The position numbers and the translations under genes are program-made. Below, piece by piece: positions 17,271 to 25,977 of a stretch of DNA of 64,000 nucleotides. How positions within the stretch are numbered: position 1 is the first letter of the stretch; each line of letters opens with the position of its first letter. The notes under the pieces were generated by a model that did not search any database, was not told where the DNA came from, and worked only from the letters and a program-made list of their open reading frames with translations. Source of the stretch: Deltaproteobacteria bacterium (GTDB lineage: Bacteria > Desulfobacterota > Desulfuromonadia > Geobacterales > Geobacteraceae). The stretch spans positions 124,001-188,000 of the forward strand of contig SBEG01000005.1 of the NCBI GenBank assembly GCA_009668975.1, given 5' to 3'.

Positions 17271-19228
17271 TATCTCACCTCAACTATTTCTGTGCAGCTT
17301 GTTTGGGGGCTAAACTCCAGCCGGTATTCGGCACCAATCCGAGCCTCCAGATTCTGGCGTGCTTCGTCCCGCAACTCTTCATCGGTTACGAACAACACCA
17401 ACTGACTGGCTAACACTGGCAAATGCTCGGTAATGGCGTTTCGATGGTGGGATGAGAGCCGGCCAAAGGGAGTGTCCATCACCAGCGGTGCCTCCTCATC
17501 ACTTATCCGTGACATGGCCATAATAAACGACAGGCTGAGCACCTGCCGTTCACCGGCCGATAACTCGGGTCGGGCTGAATAGCCATAACGGTCAATTACT
17601 TCCAGATTAAAGTCTGGGCCAAGTTTAACATCCTGAAAATGACTTTCCTTCCAGACCAGTTTCTTGAAAATTTCCTTGGTCTTGTCCTGAATCTTTTCCC
17701 GCATGTCATCAGCAAAGTTCTGATACATTTCACCGATAGCATCAGCTGCGCGCTGGGCCAAGTCTAGTTTTGTACTCAACAACACTTCTCGCTTTTCTTC
17801 ACGCCGTGCCCTGTCAATATCCTTTTTCAACTCAATAAGTTTTCGACCAAAATCATCAATACGCGTGTGCAACGAACCGATTTCAATATTACTCTCCTGA
17901 ATATCGGCCTTAAAATTATCCCTCTGCCGTTCAAGCCTACTAATTTCCTCAAGAGGGGAGCCTTTCAACTGGCGGCTCAAATCATCAAGCTCTGCTTCTA
18001 GGTTCCTAATGATGTCAACCAACTCGGAACGACGACGCATGAACGCATCAATATCGGCTCGGTGTTTATCCGCACGCTGCTCAAATGCTTGCAGCACTGC
18101 ACATGTGTTCAGCACCTCATCTTGCAATGCATCTGGTAGGCCATGGGTGATCTTTGCGAGTAAGGTACGATGCTCCTCACTGCCATCAGCAAACGGCCTG
18201 CCGCAGACACATACCATCTTACTTATAAGGTCTTTGATAAATTGCTGCCGGTAATCGCTGGGAATTTCCCCTCTTGCCCTTTTCTCCTCCAACAAAAGTA
18301 TCGCTTTTTTAATTGCTGATTCTGCTACAACAAAGTAGCCGGATGTTGCTAGATCTCGAACAGAGTTGATGATCTCCTCCATCTCAGTTCGGCGCTGCTT
18401 AAGCTCTCTCTCAATACGGTCACGTTGCTGCTGGAGGATATTGGTATTCTCCATTTCCCGCATGCGTTTATCAATATCCGCAATCTTTCGCTCGGCAGAC
18501 TCAATTTCTTGGTGCAACTCAATAGTCCGGTCTTTTGCCTTCTTTATTTCATTACGTGCATTCTCTTCCTCTTCGAGCAAGTCACGGAGCAATTGCCCTG
18601 ATTTGTTCTTCAGCTCCTTGCGGTATTCCGAAGCAAGCGCTTCCAGATGTCGGCGGGAACGCTCCAGAATCTCCAGCTTAAGTACTAGATAAATGGCCTG
18701 CTTTACCTGTGCAGCCGCTTCTGGCTTGGCGAAGTTGTCGATTTTTTCACCATCAAAGAGAAAGTATTCACGTACATTGACCGGAAGAATGGAATTCATG
18801 GTGCCAATGGGATTATTAATGCGCTCAGCTTGTCCATCGGCCTTGGTTCGCATCATTGTAAAAGTGTCAGTGTCTTCAACTGTGACGGTACCGTCAGACT
18901 TCTTGACTCCTTGCAATGCTCGTTTAACCAGGTACCGTTCACCGTTATGCAAAAACGATAGATCGACAGAAGTGCGAACTGTTTCACCAACAGCTGCCCG
19001 ACTGACCGCTTCCTTACTCATCAATTCGCCAACATTATCAACTACTTTTATGCTATCAACACCTCTACCATACAGACACCAATTGATCGAAAGGAAGAAG
19101 GAGGTCTTTCCCGCACCGTTTATGCCGTGAATCACGGTTACTCTCTTAAGGTCATCTTTGGCAAACTCAACTCGCTGCTTGCCACAGTATTGACGGAAGT
19201 TTTCTATGGTTATGCGCTCTAGCTTCAT
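17270..19228 (-). CDS. SMC/RecF-like ATPase of the Dnd restriction module
   Basis: The 652-residue protein has Walker A HGINGAGKTSFFL (about residues 34-46), two long coiled-coil arms (about 190-320 and 400-510) around a CVCGRPF turn that recalls a zinc hook, ABC signature ELSAGERQVLSLSF, and Walker B EAPLVMDTPFGRL. It is a DndD-like ATPase but a separate paralogue. It overlaps the upstream 64-residue gene (ATGA) and couples to the 135-residue gene. Alongside the PLD/helicase protein it probably forms the machinery that recognises and destroys DNA lacking phosphorothioates. The canonical restriction genes dndF-G-H are not present. Confidence 0.82.
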   Translation of the reverse strand: MKLERITIENFRQYCGKQRVEFAKDDLKRVTVIHGINGAGKTSFFLSINWCLYGRGVDSIKVVDNVGELMSKEAVSRAAVGETVRTSVDLSFLHNGERYLVKRALQGVKKSDGTVTVEDTDTFTMMRTKADGQAERINNPIGTMNSILPVNVREYFLFDGEKIDNFAKPEAAAQVKQAIYLVLKLEILERSRRHLEALASEYRKELKNKSGQLLRDLLEEEENARNEIKKAKDRTIELHQEIESAERKIADIDKRMREMENTNILQQQRDRIERELKQRRTEMEEIINSVRDLATSGYFVVAESAIKKAILLLEEKRARGEIPSDYRQQFIKDLISKMVCVCGRPFADGSEEHRTLLAKITHGLPDALQDEVLNTCAVLQAFEQRADKHRADIDAFMRRRSELVDIIRNLEAELDDLSRQLKGSPLEEISRLERQRDNFKADIQESNIEIGSLHTRIDDFGRKLIELKKDIDRARREEKREVLLSTKLDLAQRAADAIGEMYQNFADDMREKIQDKTKEIFKKLVWKESHFQDVKLGPDFNLEVIDRYGYSARPELSAGERQVLSLSFIMAMSRISDEEAPLVMDTPFGRLSSHHRNAITEHLPVLASQLVLFVTDEELRDEARQNLEARIGAEYRLEFSPQTSCTEIVEVR

Positions 19229-19419
19229 GGCAGATCCTCGGCAGAAAGCTTTTCAACTTCCTTTTTTGCTGCAGCGGTCACAATTTCGTCAATTTGATCT
19301 TTCACCCGTGGTCGTTCCATGGAAATGTGCTCTTGCTCGATGTCCAACACACCAAGAATGATGTTGCGCACTGCCGGATCAAAAGTTTCAAACAAGTTCA
19401 TCAATCTCTCTTTCTGCAT
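19225..19419 (-). CDS. Small protein between Dnd-linked helicase and ATPase
   Basis: A 64-residue acidic helical protein (MQKERLMNLFETFDPAVRNI; C-terminus KKEVEKLSAEDLP). It starts 8 bp after the helicase stop and ends in an ATGA overlap with the ATPase start, so it is embedded in the operon and probably translated. No domain is recognised. It may be an adaptor joining the helicase and ATPase. The tight coupling is the main evidence that it is a gene. Confidence 0.6.
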   Translation of the reverse strand: MQKERLMNLFETFDPAVRNIILGVLDIEQEHISMERPRVKDQIDEIVTAAAKKEVEKLSAEDLP

Positions 19420-19427
19420 ATGTCCTC

Positions 19428-21503
19428 TCAGAAATCCATCAGGTTATATCGACTGGCGACTTCCCAAATAACATCCAACGCTTTATGTTTGTTCAATGCC
19501 GGCGAAGCAAATTCCTTGAACCGCTCCAGTTCCTTACGAATGATGCCTCGTTCGATGTTGAAGGTTACCGAATCCTGACTTGCCGTCCAAGCAGTTGGCG
19601 GTACCGCGATCATATCGTGAATCACTGAAAACTCTTTACCCGGCGATTTGCGAAGGACACGCCCACGGCGCTGAATAAACTCCCGAGGATTACTACTGCT
19701 TGCCATTATGTAGGCAGTACGAGTGCTTGGCACATCAACTCCTTCATCAAGGCATTTCATAGCTACCAACGCTTGAATCTCGCCACTGGCAAAGTCAGCC
19801 AGTCGCTGTTGACGTTCACGGGTATCTTCCTCTGCAGTGAACCGCTGCACGAGTAACCCATGCTCCCATCCAAGCAATCGCTGTACATCATCAATTTGCC
19901 CTGGCGCACAGTAGAAAAGAGTGTGTTCAATGTAGTCACTCTCTTCAATCAGTTTCGACAATTCGACAATTTTGTTGGTTGCTTTGTTCAACAGTTCGGC
20001 CCGCCGCATGAGCAAGAGTTTCATTGATTCCTGCGCCCGCTCGTCATCCCGGCCTGCTAGCTGGGCAATCCTTGTTGACAAGTCCTGATAGTCTTCCAAC
20101 TCCGCATCAGTCAATTGCACCAAGTGGGGATAATAGTAATATGGCGTCAGACTGACACCAATAGCCTGCTCCAGGGGGAAGACAAAAACCGTTTCCCCGA
20201 AATAGCTTCTTAACGCTGCGGTCCCTTCGTCGTCAAACCAGCGATCGGGGGTTGCGGAAAGCGCCAAACGAAACGGAACTTGCTGAGGATAATTTTGACG
20301 GCTTCGCTCTGCTCCCAAATGATGAGCTTCATCGGCAATTATCAAACTGGGACCATTAAGGCGGGCAATGGTCGACTGAAAATCGTTAGAGGCAAAGGTT
20401 GTATGGGTAGTGATGACTGAAAAAGTATCTCTATAGCCAGCACTGAAATCCATAACCATGCTGTTTAGTTGATCAAACCAATTTGACTTGCTCTGATAAG
20501 CAAGAATAGGGCGATATCCGAATGGCTGGCTTTCCTTTTGCCACTGGTCAACTAGATGCTGATACGGTACCGTCATAATGACTGCAAGCCGTTTTTCCCG
20601 TTCGTAAAGTCGTACTGAAGCTGCCAACGCCGTGATAGTTTTACCGGTACCAGTGGCCATCTCAAGTAACCCTTGGCAATCGTGAGCAAACCATGAATCT
20701 ATGGCTTCATTTTGATAATCTCTCAGCTCGATTGTTGGAGGTATCGTTGGTGCTGGTACATACGCAGGATTTACTCCGCCACTGATGAGACTCAACTGCT
20801 CTTTATTCGGTTCCGGGTATGGCCGCTCCTGGGTACGGAGCTTGATGATATTAGCCTTCGCCGCTTCCGGCAGATCATATACTTGTACATTTGGATCGTT
20901 GTTGCTCCAGAGGCGAGCAAAGCGATCACTATCAGCCTTTACCAGCAGGGTCAGCACAGGATGGTTGGAACTGAAAATTTTAATTGATTCATAGTTTCTT
21001 GTTCCCTGAATGCTGTCATTATAGGAGCCGTTGAAACTGACCTGATTCCCTTCCGCATCGGTAAAAATTCCAAACTTATCGTGAAACTCTCCTTGGTCTA
21101 GCTTATTGCGCGGGAGTGCAAGCTTGAAATCAAGAATGCCATCTGCTACCAACCAGGCTAGAGCAGATCGGGTTTCTTCATTTAATGCTTTCCGCAAGTC
21201 ATGAATATTTTCTTCCATCGCCAGTCGCAAGGTTTCGTCGATCCGAGCAGCACTCCCTTCCTGCAAGGCATTCCAGTCGTCTTCGCTCAGAATGGGGCTG
21301 GTCACCCAGCGGGCATAACCACCATTAGCGGCGAAGATCGTCATCCCCTGAGCTGCCAAACGTAACCAAGCGGCACTGAAGAAACCTACCCCACGATCAT
21401 AGCGGACAGATGCAGCAAGCGCAGGATTGAAAAAATCCTTGATTATGTCGCCGCTAGAGGTGTCTAAAATTGGTGGGAACTCAATGTCAGTCAACTTATT
21501 CAT
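19428..21503 (-). CDS. DNA phosphorothioation system restriction enzyme: PLD-like plus DEAD/DEAH helicase
   Basis: The 691-residue protein has an N-terminal phospholipase-D-like nuclease region (RYDRGVGFFSAAW, then EFHDKFGIF around 142-150 and FNGSYNDS). The superfamily 2 helicase follows, with motif I MATGTGKT (about 285), motif II IIADEAHHLG, motif III SATPDRW and motif VI QRRGRVLR. This arrangement, next to dnd genes, matches the family annotated as the phosphorothioation-system restriction enzyme. It should translocate on DNA lacking the sulfur mark and cleave it with the PLD-like site (HxK in EFHDKF). It heads the restriction half; the operon continues through the ATPase to the second DGQHR gene. 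Confidence 0.82.
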   Translation of the reverse strand: MNKLTDIEFPPILDTSSGDIIKDFFNPALAASVRYDRGVGFFSAAWLRLAAQGMTIFAANGGYARWVTSPILSEDDWNALQEGSAARIDETLRLAMEENIHDLRKALNEETRSALAWLVADGILDFKLALPRNKLDQGEFHDKFGIFTDAEGNQVSFNGSYNDSIQGTRNYESIKIFSSNHPVLTLLVKADSDRFARLWSNNDPNVQVYDLPEAAKANIIKLRTQERPYPEPNKEQLSLISGGVNPAYVPAPTIPPTIELRDYQNEAIDSWFAHDCQGLLEMATGTGKTITALAASVRLYEREKRLAVIMTVPYQHLVDQWQKESQPFGYRPILAYQSKSNWFDQLNSMVMDFSAGYRDTFSVITTHTTFASNDFQSTIARLNGPSLIIADEAHHLGAERSRQNYPQQVPFRLALSATPDRWFDDEGTAALRSYFGETVFVFPLEQAIGVSLTPYYYYPHLVQLTDAELEDYQDLSTRIAQLAGRDDERAQESMKLLLMRRAELLNKATNKIVELSKLIEESDYIEHTLFYCAPGQIDDVQRLLGWEHGLLVQRFTAEEDTRERQQRLADFASGEIQALVAMKCLDEGVDVPSTRTAYIMASSSNPREFIQRRGRVLRKSPGKEFSVIHDMIAVPPTAWTASQDSVTFNIERGIIRKELERFKEFASPALNKHKALDVIWEVASRYNLMDF

Positions 21504-21564
21504 AAGCTTTATATTTTCCTAATAACCCACGTAATCCGATAAATTCTTCATGCAAACTATCACG

Positions 21565-21963
21565 TTACAGATTGGTCTTGACCAAAAAATTCTCTGGTGA
21601 ACGAAAAGATGACCGGTCAGGCAAAGGATAGTTTATCTTGTATTGATCACCAGTACCCAGTCGCCAGCGACCTTTTTTGATGAATTGGTTTATTTCATTT
21701 TTTGTAAAAACATATCCATCACGCGCAGAAGTAAGTAAAACTAGAAAGTAATTTTCGGTGCCGTTAAGAAGATCTACATATTTTTTCCCTAATCCCCAAA
21801 ATGGCTTTTCAGACCGACTTATTTTTACTATTAGAAATTGCCCTTTGAATAGGAAATAACTTCGTCGTCGAAAAAATTGTCGATATGCTGCATATAGCGT
21901 ACTGTTTTGGTCAGGTTCCATTGCACCGATCGCATCCACAAAAGCTTTAACTTCAGGTTCCAT
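21565..21963 (-). CDS. Hypothetical protein upstream of Dnd restriction genes
   Basis: A 132-residue protein with GAAGGAGGGG ahead of ATG 21963. It is basic and mixed alpha/beta, with motifs such as FFRRRSYFLFKGQFLIVKIS, KPFWGLGKKYVDLLN and FLVLLTSARDGYVFTKNEI. I have the impression that similar small proteins occur beside restriction systems but cannot name a family. It is 61 bp upstream of the helicase gene on the same strand, so it is probably part of the same operon or its leader gene. No catalytic motif is evident. Confidence 0.55.
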   Translation of the reverse strand: MEPEVKAFVDAIGAMEPDQNSTLYAAYRQFFRRRSYFLFKGQFLIVKISRSEKPFWGLGKKYVDLLNGTENYFLVLLTSARDGYVFTKNEINQFIKKGRWRLGTGDQYKINYPLPDRSSFRSPENFLVKTNL

Positions 21964-22037
21964 GTTTCCCCTCCTTCAGGAAATTCGGGAAAGATCTGTT
22001 TATTGCTAATTGATTTCAAATATATGTCACTCCATTT

Positions 22038-22265
22038 TCAAAAATTAGCCTTGTAAATTTTAAAGAGTTGGTCAAGAGCTTCTTGAGAAAGCCGGATGGA
22101 CTGGCTCTTTTTTCCTTTTATTTGCCTTGAGGAAGATCCATAGGTGTCAATCTGTAGAAACTTTTCTCCGTTTTTATCTCCAATAATGGCGTAGGTGGCG
22201 TTAACTTCAGTATGCTTGCCTGGAACATCAAATTCTATTTTGTCGAAACGTCTAACAATAGCCAT
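22038..22265 (-). CDS. Small beta-rich protein, R-M-associated type
   Basis: A 75-residue protein starting at ATG 22265 after AGGAAAT. It contains KIEFDVPGKHTEVNATYAII, EKFLQIDTYGSSSRQIKGKK and SQSIRLSQEALDQLFKI. The LQIDTYGSSSR...GKKSQSI pattern is widespread in small proteins near restriction-modification and phage genes, sometimes mislabelled as methionyl-tRNA formyltransferase. It looks like a compact DNA- or nucleotide-binding domain. It lies 74 bp upstream of the 132-residue gene and may be the first gene of the Dnd restriction operon. Function unknown. Confidence 0.6.
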   Translation of the reverse strand: MAIVRRFDKIEFDVPGKHTEVNATYAIIGDKNGEKFLQIDTYGSSSRQIKGKKSQSIRLSQEALDQLFKIYKANF

Positions 22266-22396
22266 ATTTCCTCCGGTTAGAGAAGTCTTTGGACCTCCAA
22301 GGGACATTCTATTTAAAACCTTTGGGATCAGGCCAGCCTTTTTGACATTCAGGTACCGAATATCGAAAAGTCAAACCCGACCCATAAAGCCCCACT

Positions 22397-23164
22397 TCAT
22401 TCTTGAGAAGCGCACACAACCGGCTCCAAACTGGGCGTAGGCTCCGCTTCGCTCTTCACCAGCAAATGATCATTATTCAAAAAGAACACGCAGGTCATGA
22501 CGAGAAACAACGCCGATACGATGTCAGTCAGTGTGTCGGAAAAAATATCTAAAATCACATTGTCCGGGGTGAAAATGAACGGAGCAACCACAACAAGCCC
22601 CGCGATCAACCCCATGATCCCGATGACGGAAAGATAGCCAAACACCCGCCACCATTGCCCCTTGACGATGCCCTTGGAATAATCCAGGGCTTTCTTCCCC
22701 GAAAGACCGCGAAGCGCGACAACATAGACGAACAGCGAATAGTAGAGACCCCAAATAATACCGGGGATGATCAGGAGAAGGCACATGCCGACAATGATCA
22801 GGCCGGCCAGCAAACCGGTCCCGATCGTGGCGCCCCAGCGGGAAAGGGCGTGACGCAGAGCCTGCTGCCAGGTAATCGGCTGGCCGGCAAGAGCGGCCTC
22901 GATCAGTCTGGCCAGGGCCAGGGTGGCCAGGACGCCGAAGAAGAACTCCGTCAACTGGATAACCTTCATGTACATATTGAAGCCGCGAAGGCCGTGCTCT
23001 TCAATCAGATAGTCAACCGGGACAAAGGACAGCCCGATATTGATCGGGACATAGACGATCAGAACAATCGGCAGAATGCTGCCAAAGTTTTTGCGGTAGA
23101 GCTCCCAGCCCACGGTAATGACCCTGCCCAGGTCGTATCTCGTTGAATAGATCTCGTGTTTCAT
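22397..23164 (-). CDS. Multi-pass membrane protein (GPDPase_memb/DUF975-like)
   Basis: A 255-residue integral membrane protein with about six transmembrane helices, for example FGSILPIVLIVYVPINIGL, GLLAGLIIVGMCLLLIIPGI and YLSVIGIMGLIAGLVVVAPF. The LLLIIPGIIWGLYYSLFVYV stretch and the ALDYSKGIVKGQWWRVFGYL segment are typical of the GPDPase membrane-domain/DUF975 group, integral membrane proteins without established enzymatic activity. AAGGA precedes ATG 23164. It is the first gene after the Dnd locus and looks like resident chromosomal sequence (GC-richer). A role in envelope homeostasis is only a guess. Confidence 0.65.
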   Translation of the reverse strand: MKHEIYSTRYDLGRVITVGWELYRKNFGSILPIVLIVYVPINIGLSFVPVDYLIEEHGLRGFNMYMKVIQLTEFFFGVLATLALARLIEAALAGQPITWQQALRHALSRWGATIGTGLLAGLIIVGMCLLLIIPGIIWGLYYSLFVYVVALRGLSGKKALDYSKGIVKGQWWRVFGYLSVIGIMGLIAGLVVVAPFIFTPDNVILDIFSDTLTDIVSALFLVMTCVFFLNNDHLLVKSEAEPTPSLEPVVCASQE

Positions 23165-23227
23165 GGTTGTTCCTTTTTCACTTCCTGGCTATCGTCGAAA
23201 AGATCGCCGCAGGTCGGTGCTATAAAG

Positions 23228-23252
23228 TAAGGATGAAGGATGAATTATGAAG
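23228..23252 (+). repeat. Left arm of 25-bp inverted repeat flanking the four-helix-bundle gene
   Basis: The 25 bp beginning TAAGGATGAAGGATGAATTA matches the reverse complement of 23664-23688 at 24 of 25 positions. The pair brackets one gene. Confidence 0.8.
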
Positions 23253-23273
23253 TATGAAATAACCCCGAAAACT

Positions 23274-23669
23274 TTAGTCTTTTTTCGAATTCTTGCACTT
23301 CTTTGCAATAGCAGTGAATATGGCCAGGAGTTCATTGCACTCGTTCTGCAGCGGACCGAGAACGGCAGGTACACTGATACGAGTTTCCGCCATCAACTCG
23401 AACCAGTAACTGGTTTCATCGAGTTCCTTCAGACAGTCACCAATCTTGGCAACAAATTCAGCTTTCGAACGTGCGCGGAATGCCTCACGATAATTCGCCC
23501 CGACCGAGGTGCCTGATCGGAGGACTTGCTTCCCCAGCACCTGAGCTTCCGTTGATTTCGGCAGCGACGAGTACAAGCGAATCACCTGAATAGCAAATTC
23601 CTTAGTCCTCTCCCGCAGCCGAGGAGAATCATTCACCATTGAAGATTCGGCATTTTTTTCAACCTTCAT
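23274..23669 (-). CDS. Four-helix-bundle protein (23S rRNA intervening-sequence protein family)
   Basis: A 131-residue protein with the typical family motif VLGKQVLRSGTSVGANYREA (about residues 44-63) and a downstream helix with AEFVAKIGDCLKELDETSYW. These small proteins form pentameric helical bundles; some are encoded in intervening sequences of 23S rRNA, most are free-standing with unknown role. Here it is flanked by a 25-bp inverted repeat whose right arm overlaps the start region, suggesting it moved as a unit. ATG 23669 and ATG 23639 are both possible starts; the family N-terminus (SPRLRERTKEFAIQVIRL) fits the second equally well. Family assignment is firm, function is not. Confidence 0.85.
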   Translation of the reverse strand: MKVEKNAESSMVNDSPRLRERTKEFAIQVIRLYSSLPKSTEAQVLGKQVLRSGTSVGANYREAFRARSKAEFVAKIGDCLKELDETSYWFELMAETRISVPAVLGPLQNECNELLAIFTAIAKKCKNSKKD

Positions 23670-23688
23670 AATTCATCATTCATCCTTA
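23664..23688 (-). repeat. Right arm of the 25-bp inverted repeat
   Basis: Reverse complement of 23228-23252 with one mismatch. A second small palindrome (TTTTTTGTAT...ATACAAAAAA) follows at 23689-23713. Confidence 0.8.
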
Positions 23689-23713
23689 TTTTTTGTATGA
23701 AGGATACAAAAAA

Positions 23714-24104
23714 AGGCCCCCCGATCAGCTTAAAGCTGACACGGACGGCCCATTTTTCCCCACAACAAATATTCCGCCAGCGATCCCATCTTGCAGGTCT
23801 CCTAATAGCATCTAATTTCATCAATAAAATTAGCCTATTTTTACACCCGGCAGAGCTCTACTGTCAAGATGAGCAAAAATTATATAATTTGAATTAAAGG
23901 GGCTGCCTACATTACGGCGGAGGCTTCTCCGCGACAAATGAAAACCCCTGATCTCGCGGCACCATCTCTCTGCTGAGAGTGGCGCGAAAAATCAGGGGTC
24001 GTCAAAGAATAACCAGCAAACCGCGCAAACCAGAGAAAGGACAATTCCTGCCCTCCCTTAACACCTAAAACCGAACACCTGTCTTCACCACCGAAGTATT
24101 AAGT
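23714..24104. other. Intergenic region with several hairpins
   Basis: No gene seen. It holds a symmetric TCAGCTT-A-AAGCTGA element inside GGCC-bounded sequence (about 23715-23750), a GCGGAG/CTCCGC hairpin (about 23919-23934), and the long terminator-like hairpin 23944-23999. Confidence 0.5.
23944..23999 (-). terminator. Long hairpin terminator downstream of the glycine-zipper gene
   Basis: On the minus strand ACCCCTGAT pairs with ATCAGGGGT, with inner CGCG and CTCTC/GAGAG pairings, followed by TTTTC. The preceding minus-strand motif GCTGGTTATTCT...ACGACCCCTG is shared with the hairpin at 25978-26031. Confidence 0.6.
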
Positions 24105-24623
24105 CTATTCCTCGTAATAATCCGGCGGAACCGGATAATAGCCCCGCGAAGGCGCGATGCTGCGGCCGCTGCTTCGCCGTTGTCCGGCCACGGGGATCTG
24201 GTTGCCCTTGGCATACATGCACTGCTGATAGGCGACGTCGTAGCGCCGCTGCGCATCCCAGCCGGTGGCCTGGGCAGATTCCGCCCCGGCACTGGATCCG
24301 ATCAGCAGACCGCTGGCCGCACCGATGCCTGCGCCAAGACCCGGATCTCCGGCGGCGGCGCCCAGGGCCGCGCCGAGACCCGCGCCGATCAGCGTGCCGG
24401 CCACGGAGCCGCCCACGACATTCTGCTCGGCAACCTGCTGTGGCGACTGTCCGATCTGATAGCCGGCCCATTGACGACAGAGCGCATCATCGCCCTGGAA
24501 CTGCTCGAAGCTCTTGCCGCTGCCCGGCAGCACCATCACACTGGGACCGGTCGGCACATACACGCACCCCGCCACCGCCAGCAATGCCAAACCGGTAAGA
24601 ATAGTTTTCAAGGACGTAGACAT
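24105..24623 (-). CDS. Glycine-zipper lipoprotein
   Basis: A 172-residue lipoprotein: signal peptide with lipobox LAVAGC (Cys about 20), a short linker, then a glycine-zipper segment of repeated GxxxG/AxxxG steps (GTLIGAGLGAALGAAAGDPG, about 92-125) that can insert in or associate with a membrane. The C-terminal part is polar, with RRYDVAYQQCMYAKGNQ. Glycine-zipper lipoproteins of this kind are common in Proteobacteria and Desulfobacterota outer membranes. GGGGAG precedes ATG 24623. It follows the 190-residue Tyr/Gly-rich gene by 11 bp, so the two form an operon. Function is unknown beyond envelope association. Confidence 0.75.
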   Translation of the reverse strand: MSTSLKTILTGLALLAVAGCVYVPTGPSVMVLPGSGKSFEQFQGDDALCRQWAGYQIGQSPQQVAEQNVVGGSVAGTLIGAGLGAALGAAAGDPGLGAGIGAASGLLIGSSAGAESAQATGWDAQRRYDVAYQQCMYAKGNQIPVAGQRRSSGRSIAPSRGYYPVPPDYYEE

Positions 24624-24634
24624 GGTTCACTCCC

Positions 24635-25207
24635 CTATTGGTCCGGCGGCGAGGAAGGAATTTCCTTCGACCAGCCACTCGGACAACGTTGAATGGTAGG
24701 ATAGTAGCCTTCGGGATCACTGCAGCGGTACAAGTAATTCGTCTCTTCCGCTTCCTGGCCCTTTTCAATATATTCGGTCGGCGCCTGCTCGATAACGACA
24801 GGCGGCGCGGAATAATAGGGGGCGTAATACGGATAGTAGTACGGATAGGAATATGGCCAGCCCCATCCGGGATACCATCCCGGACCTAGCCAGACGCTGC
24901 CGCTGAAGTGGACATTCGACCGATAATAGGGATAGCCGCCATGCCGATAGCTTCGATAAGGGTAGCCTCCGGACCGGTACCCGCGGGTATACGAACCACG
25001 GTACCCGTCATGCCGGGTAAAGCTGCGCTGCGAAGAGTAGCTGCGCGGCTGGGTCCCGCGCTGAAAGGAGCCGGGAGAAGCCGATCGCTGCGAAAAAGAC
25101 CCCTGGGAATGAGAACCCTGGTGCCGGGGCTCGCGTGCGGAACCGGGCGGCGGCATCGTCAGCAGAGTCGCCAGTGCGGCAAGTGCAACAATCATGGCTT
25201 TATGCAT
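24635..25207 (-). CDS. Secreted Ser/Tyr/Gly-rich protein
   Basis: A 190-residue protein with a signal peptide (MHKAMIVALAALATLLTMPP...). A low-complexity Ser/Gln/Arg/Gly region follows (about 25-90), then a Tyr/Gly/Pro-rich part (YPYYYPYYAPYYSAPPVVIE, about 130-150) and a C-terminal YLYRCSDPEGYYPTIQRCPSGW module with two Cys. The C-terminal module is seen in other small exported proteins of unknown role. GGAGGTGA five bases before ATG 25207 overrules a longer frame starting at 25381. It is the first gene of a two-gene operon with the glycine-zipper lipoprotein. No function assigned. Confidence 0.7.
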   Translation of the reverse strand: MHKAMIVALAALATLLTMPPPGSAREPRHQGSHSQGSFSQRSASPGSFQRGTQPRSYSSQRSFTRHDGYRGSYTRGYRSGGYPYRSYRHGGYPYYRSNVHFSGSVWLGPGWYPGWGWPYSYPYYYPYYAPYYSAPPVVIEQAPTEYIEKGQEAEETNYLYRCSDPEGYYPTIQRCPSGWSKEIPSSPPDQ

Positions 25208-25492
25208 TTCCGTCACCTCCCGCATTAAACATTCAGTATAGCAATTATACACCAAATCAGCCGGATTATGACCAGCCTTGTGCAGCCAGTTACAAATCTT
25301 TACCCGGAACTGGCCCGCCCTTCCCTGGCCGCACAAAACCTGTATACTGACAGTAGCCTTGAAAAGATCATTACCAGACAAACGCGGGTATTTGTTTTAT
25401 ACTTGGAATAAAACCGGATCAGAGCACTTTCCCGGTCGTGACCCTGCCCAAGTTGCAGTAGGTCCATTACCGTACTTTTCGCGAGGGATACC

Positions 25493-25954
25493 ATGAATAC
25501 CGTAAAACTTTCCATTCTTTTTTCCCTGCTCCTGGCTGCCGCCAGCGGATGTTCCGGCACTCAGCCGCAGACGCCGCGACTGCAGGGGGCAGTGCTGCAT
25601 GACTGTCCGGACAGCCCAAATTGCGTATCCAGCCAGAGTAATGACCCGGATCGCCACATTGCCCCGCTGGAATTCACCGGGACGCCCGAGGAAGCCTTTG
25701 CCAGACTGCAGCGGATCCTCGCGGCACGCTCCGATACCCGCATCGCTATTGCGACACCCACCTACCTGAAGGTCGAGTTCAAAACAATGCTTGGATTTGT
25801 TGATGACGCGGAATTCTACCTGGACGCAGGGAAGAGCGTAATCGAATGCCGTTCCGAGGCCCGGAGCGGCTATTGGGATCTGGGGAAAAACCGTCGGAGG
25901 ATGGAAGAGATCAGGAAAGAGTTTAACCCGCAAATGAGTGATGCTCAAAAATAA
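25493..25954 (+). CDS. DUF1499 family lipoprotein
   Basis: A 153-residue protein with a lipoprotein signal peptide (LLLAAASGCSG, Cys about 20) and the DUF1499 signature CPDSPNCVSSQ (about 38-48), followed by FVDDAEFYLDAGKSVIECRS and ARSGYWDLGKNRRRMEEI. DUF1499 proteins are small, mostly envelope-associated and uncharacterised. GAGGGATACC precedes ATG 25493. It is divergent from the Tyr-rich operon and lies directly left of the island boundary, so it marks the chromosomal side of the integration site. Confidence 0.85.
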   Translation: MNTVKLSILFSLLLAAASGCSGTQPQTPRLQGAVLHDCPDSPNCVSSQSNDPDRHIAPLEFTGTPEEAFARLQRILAARSDTRIAIATPTYLKVEFKTMLGFVDDAEFYLDAGKSVIECRSEARSGYWDLGKNRRRMEEIRKEFNPQMSDAQK

Positions 25955-25977
25955 GGGCGCATCTTTCCCACAAAAAA

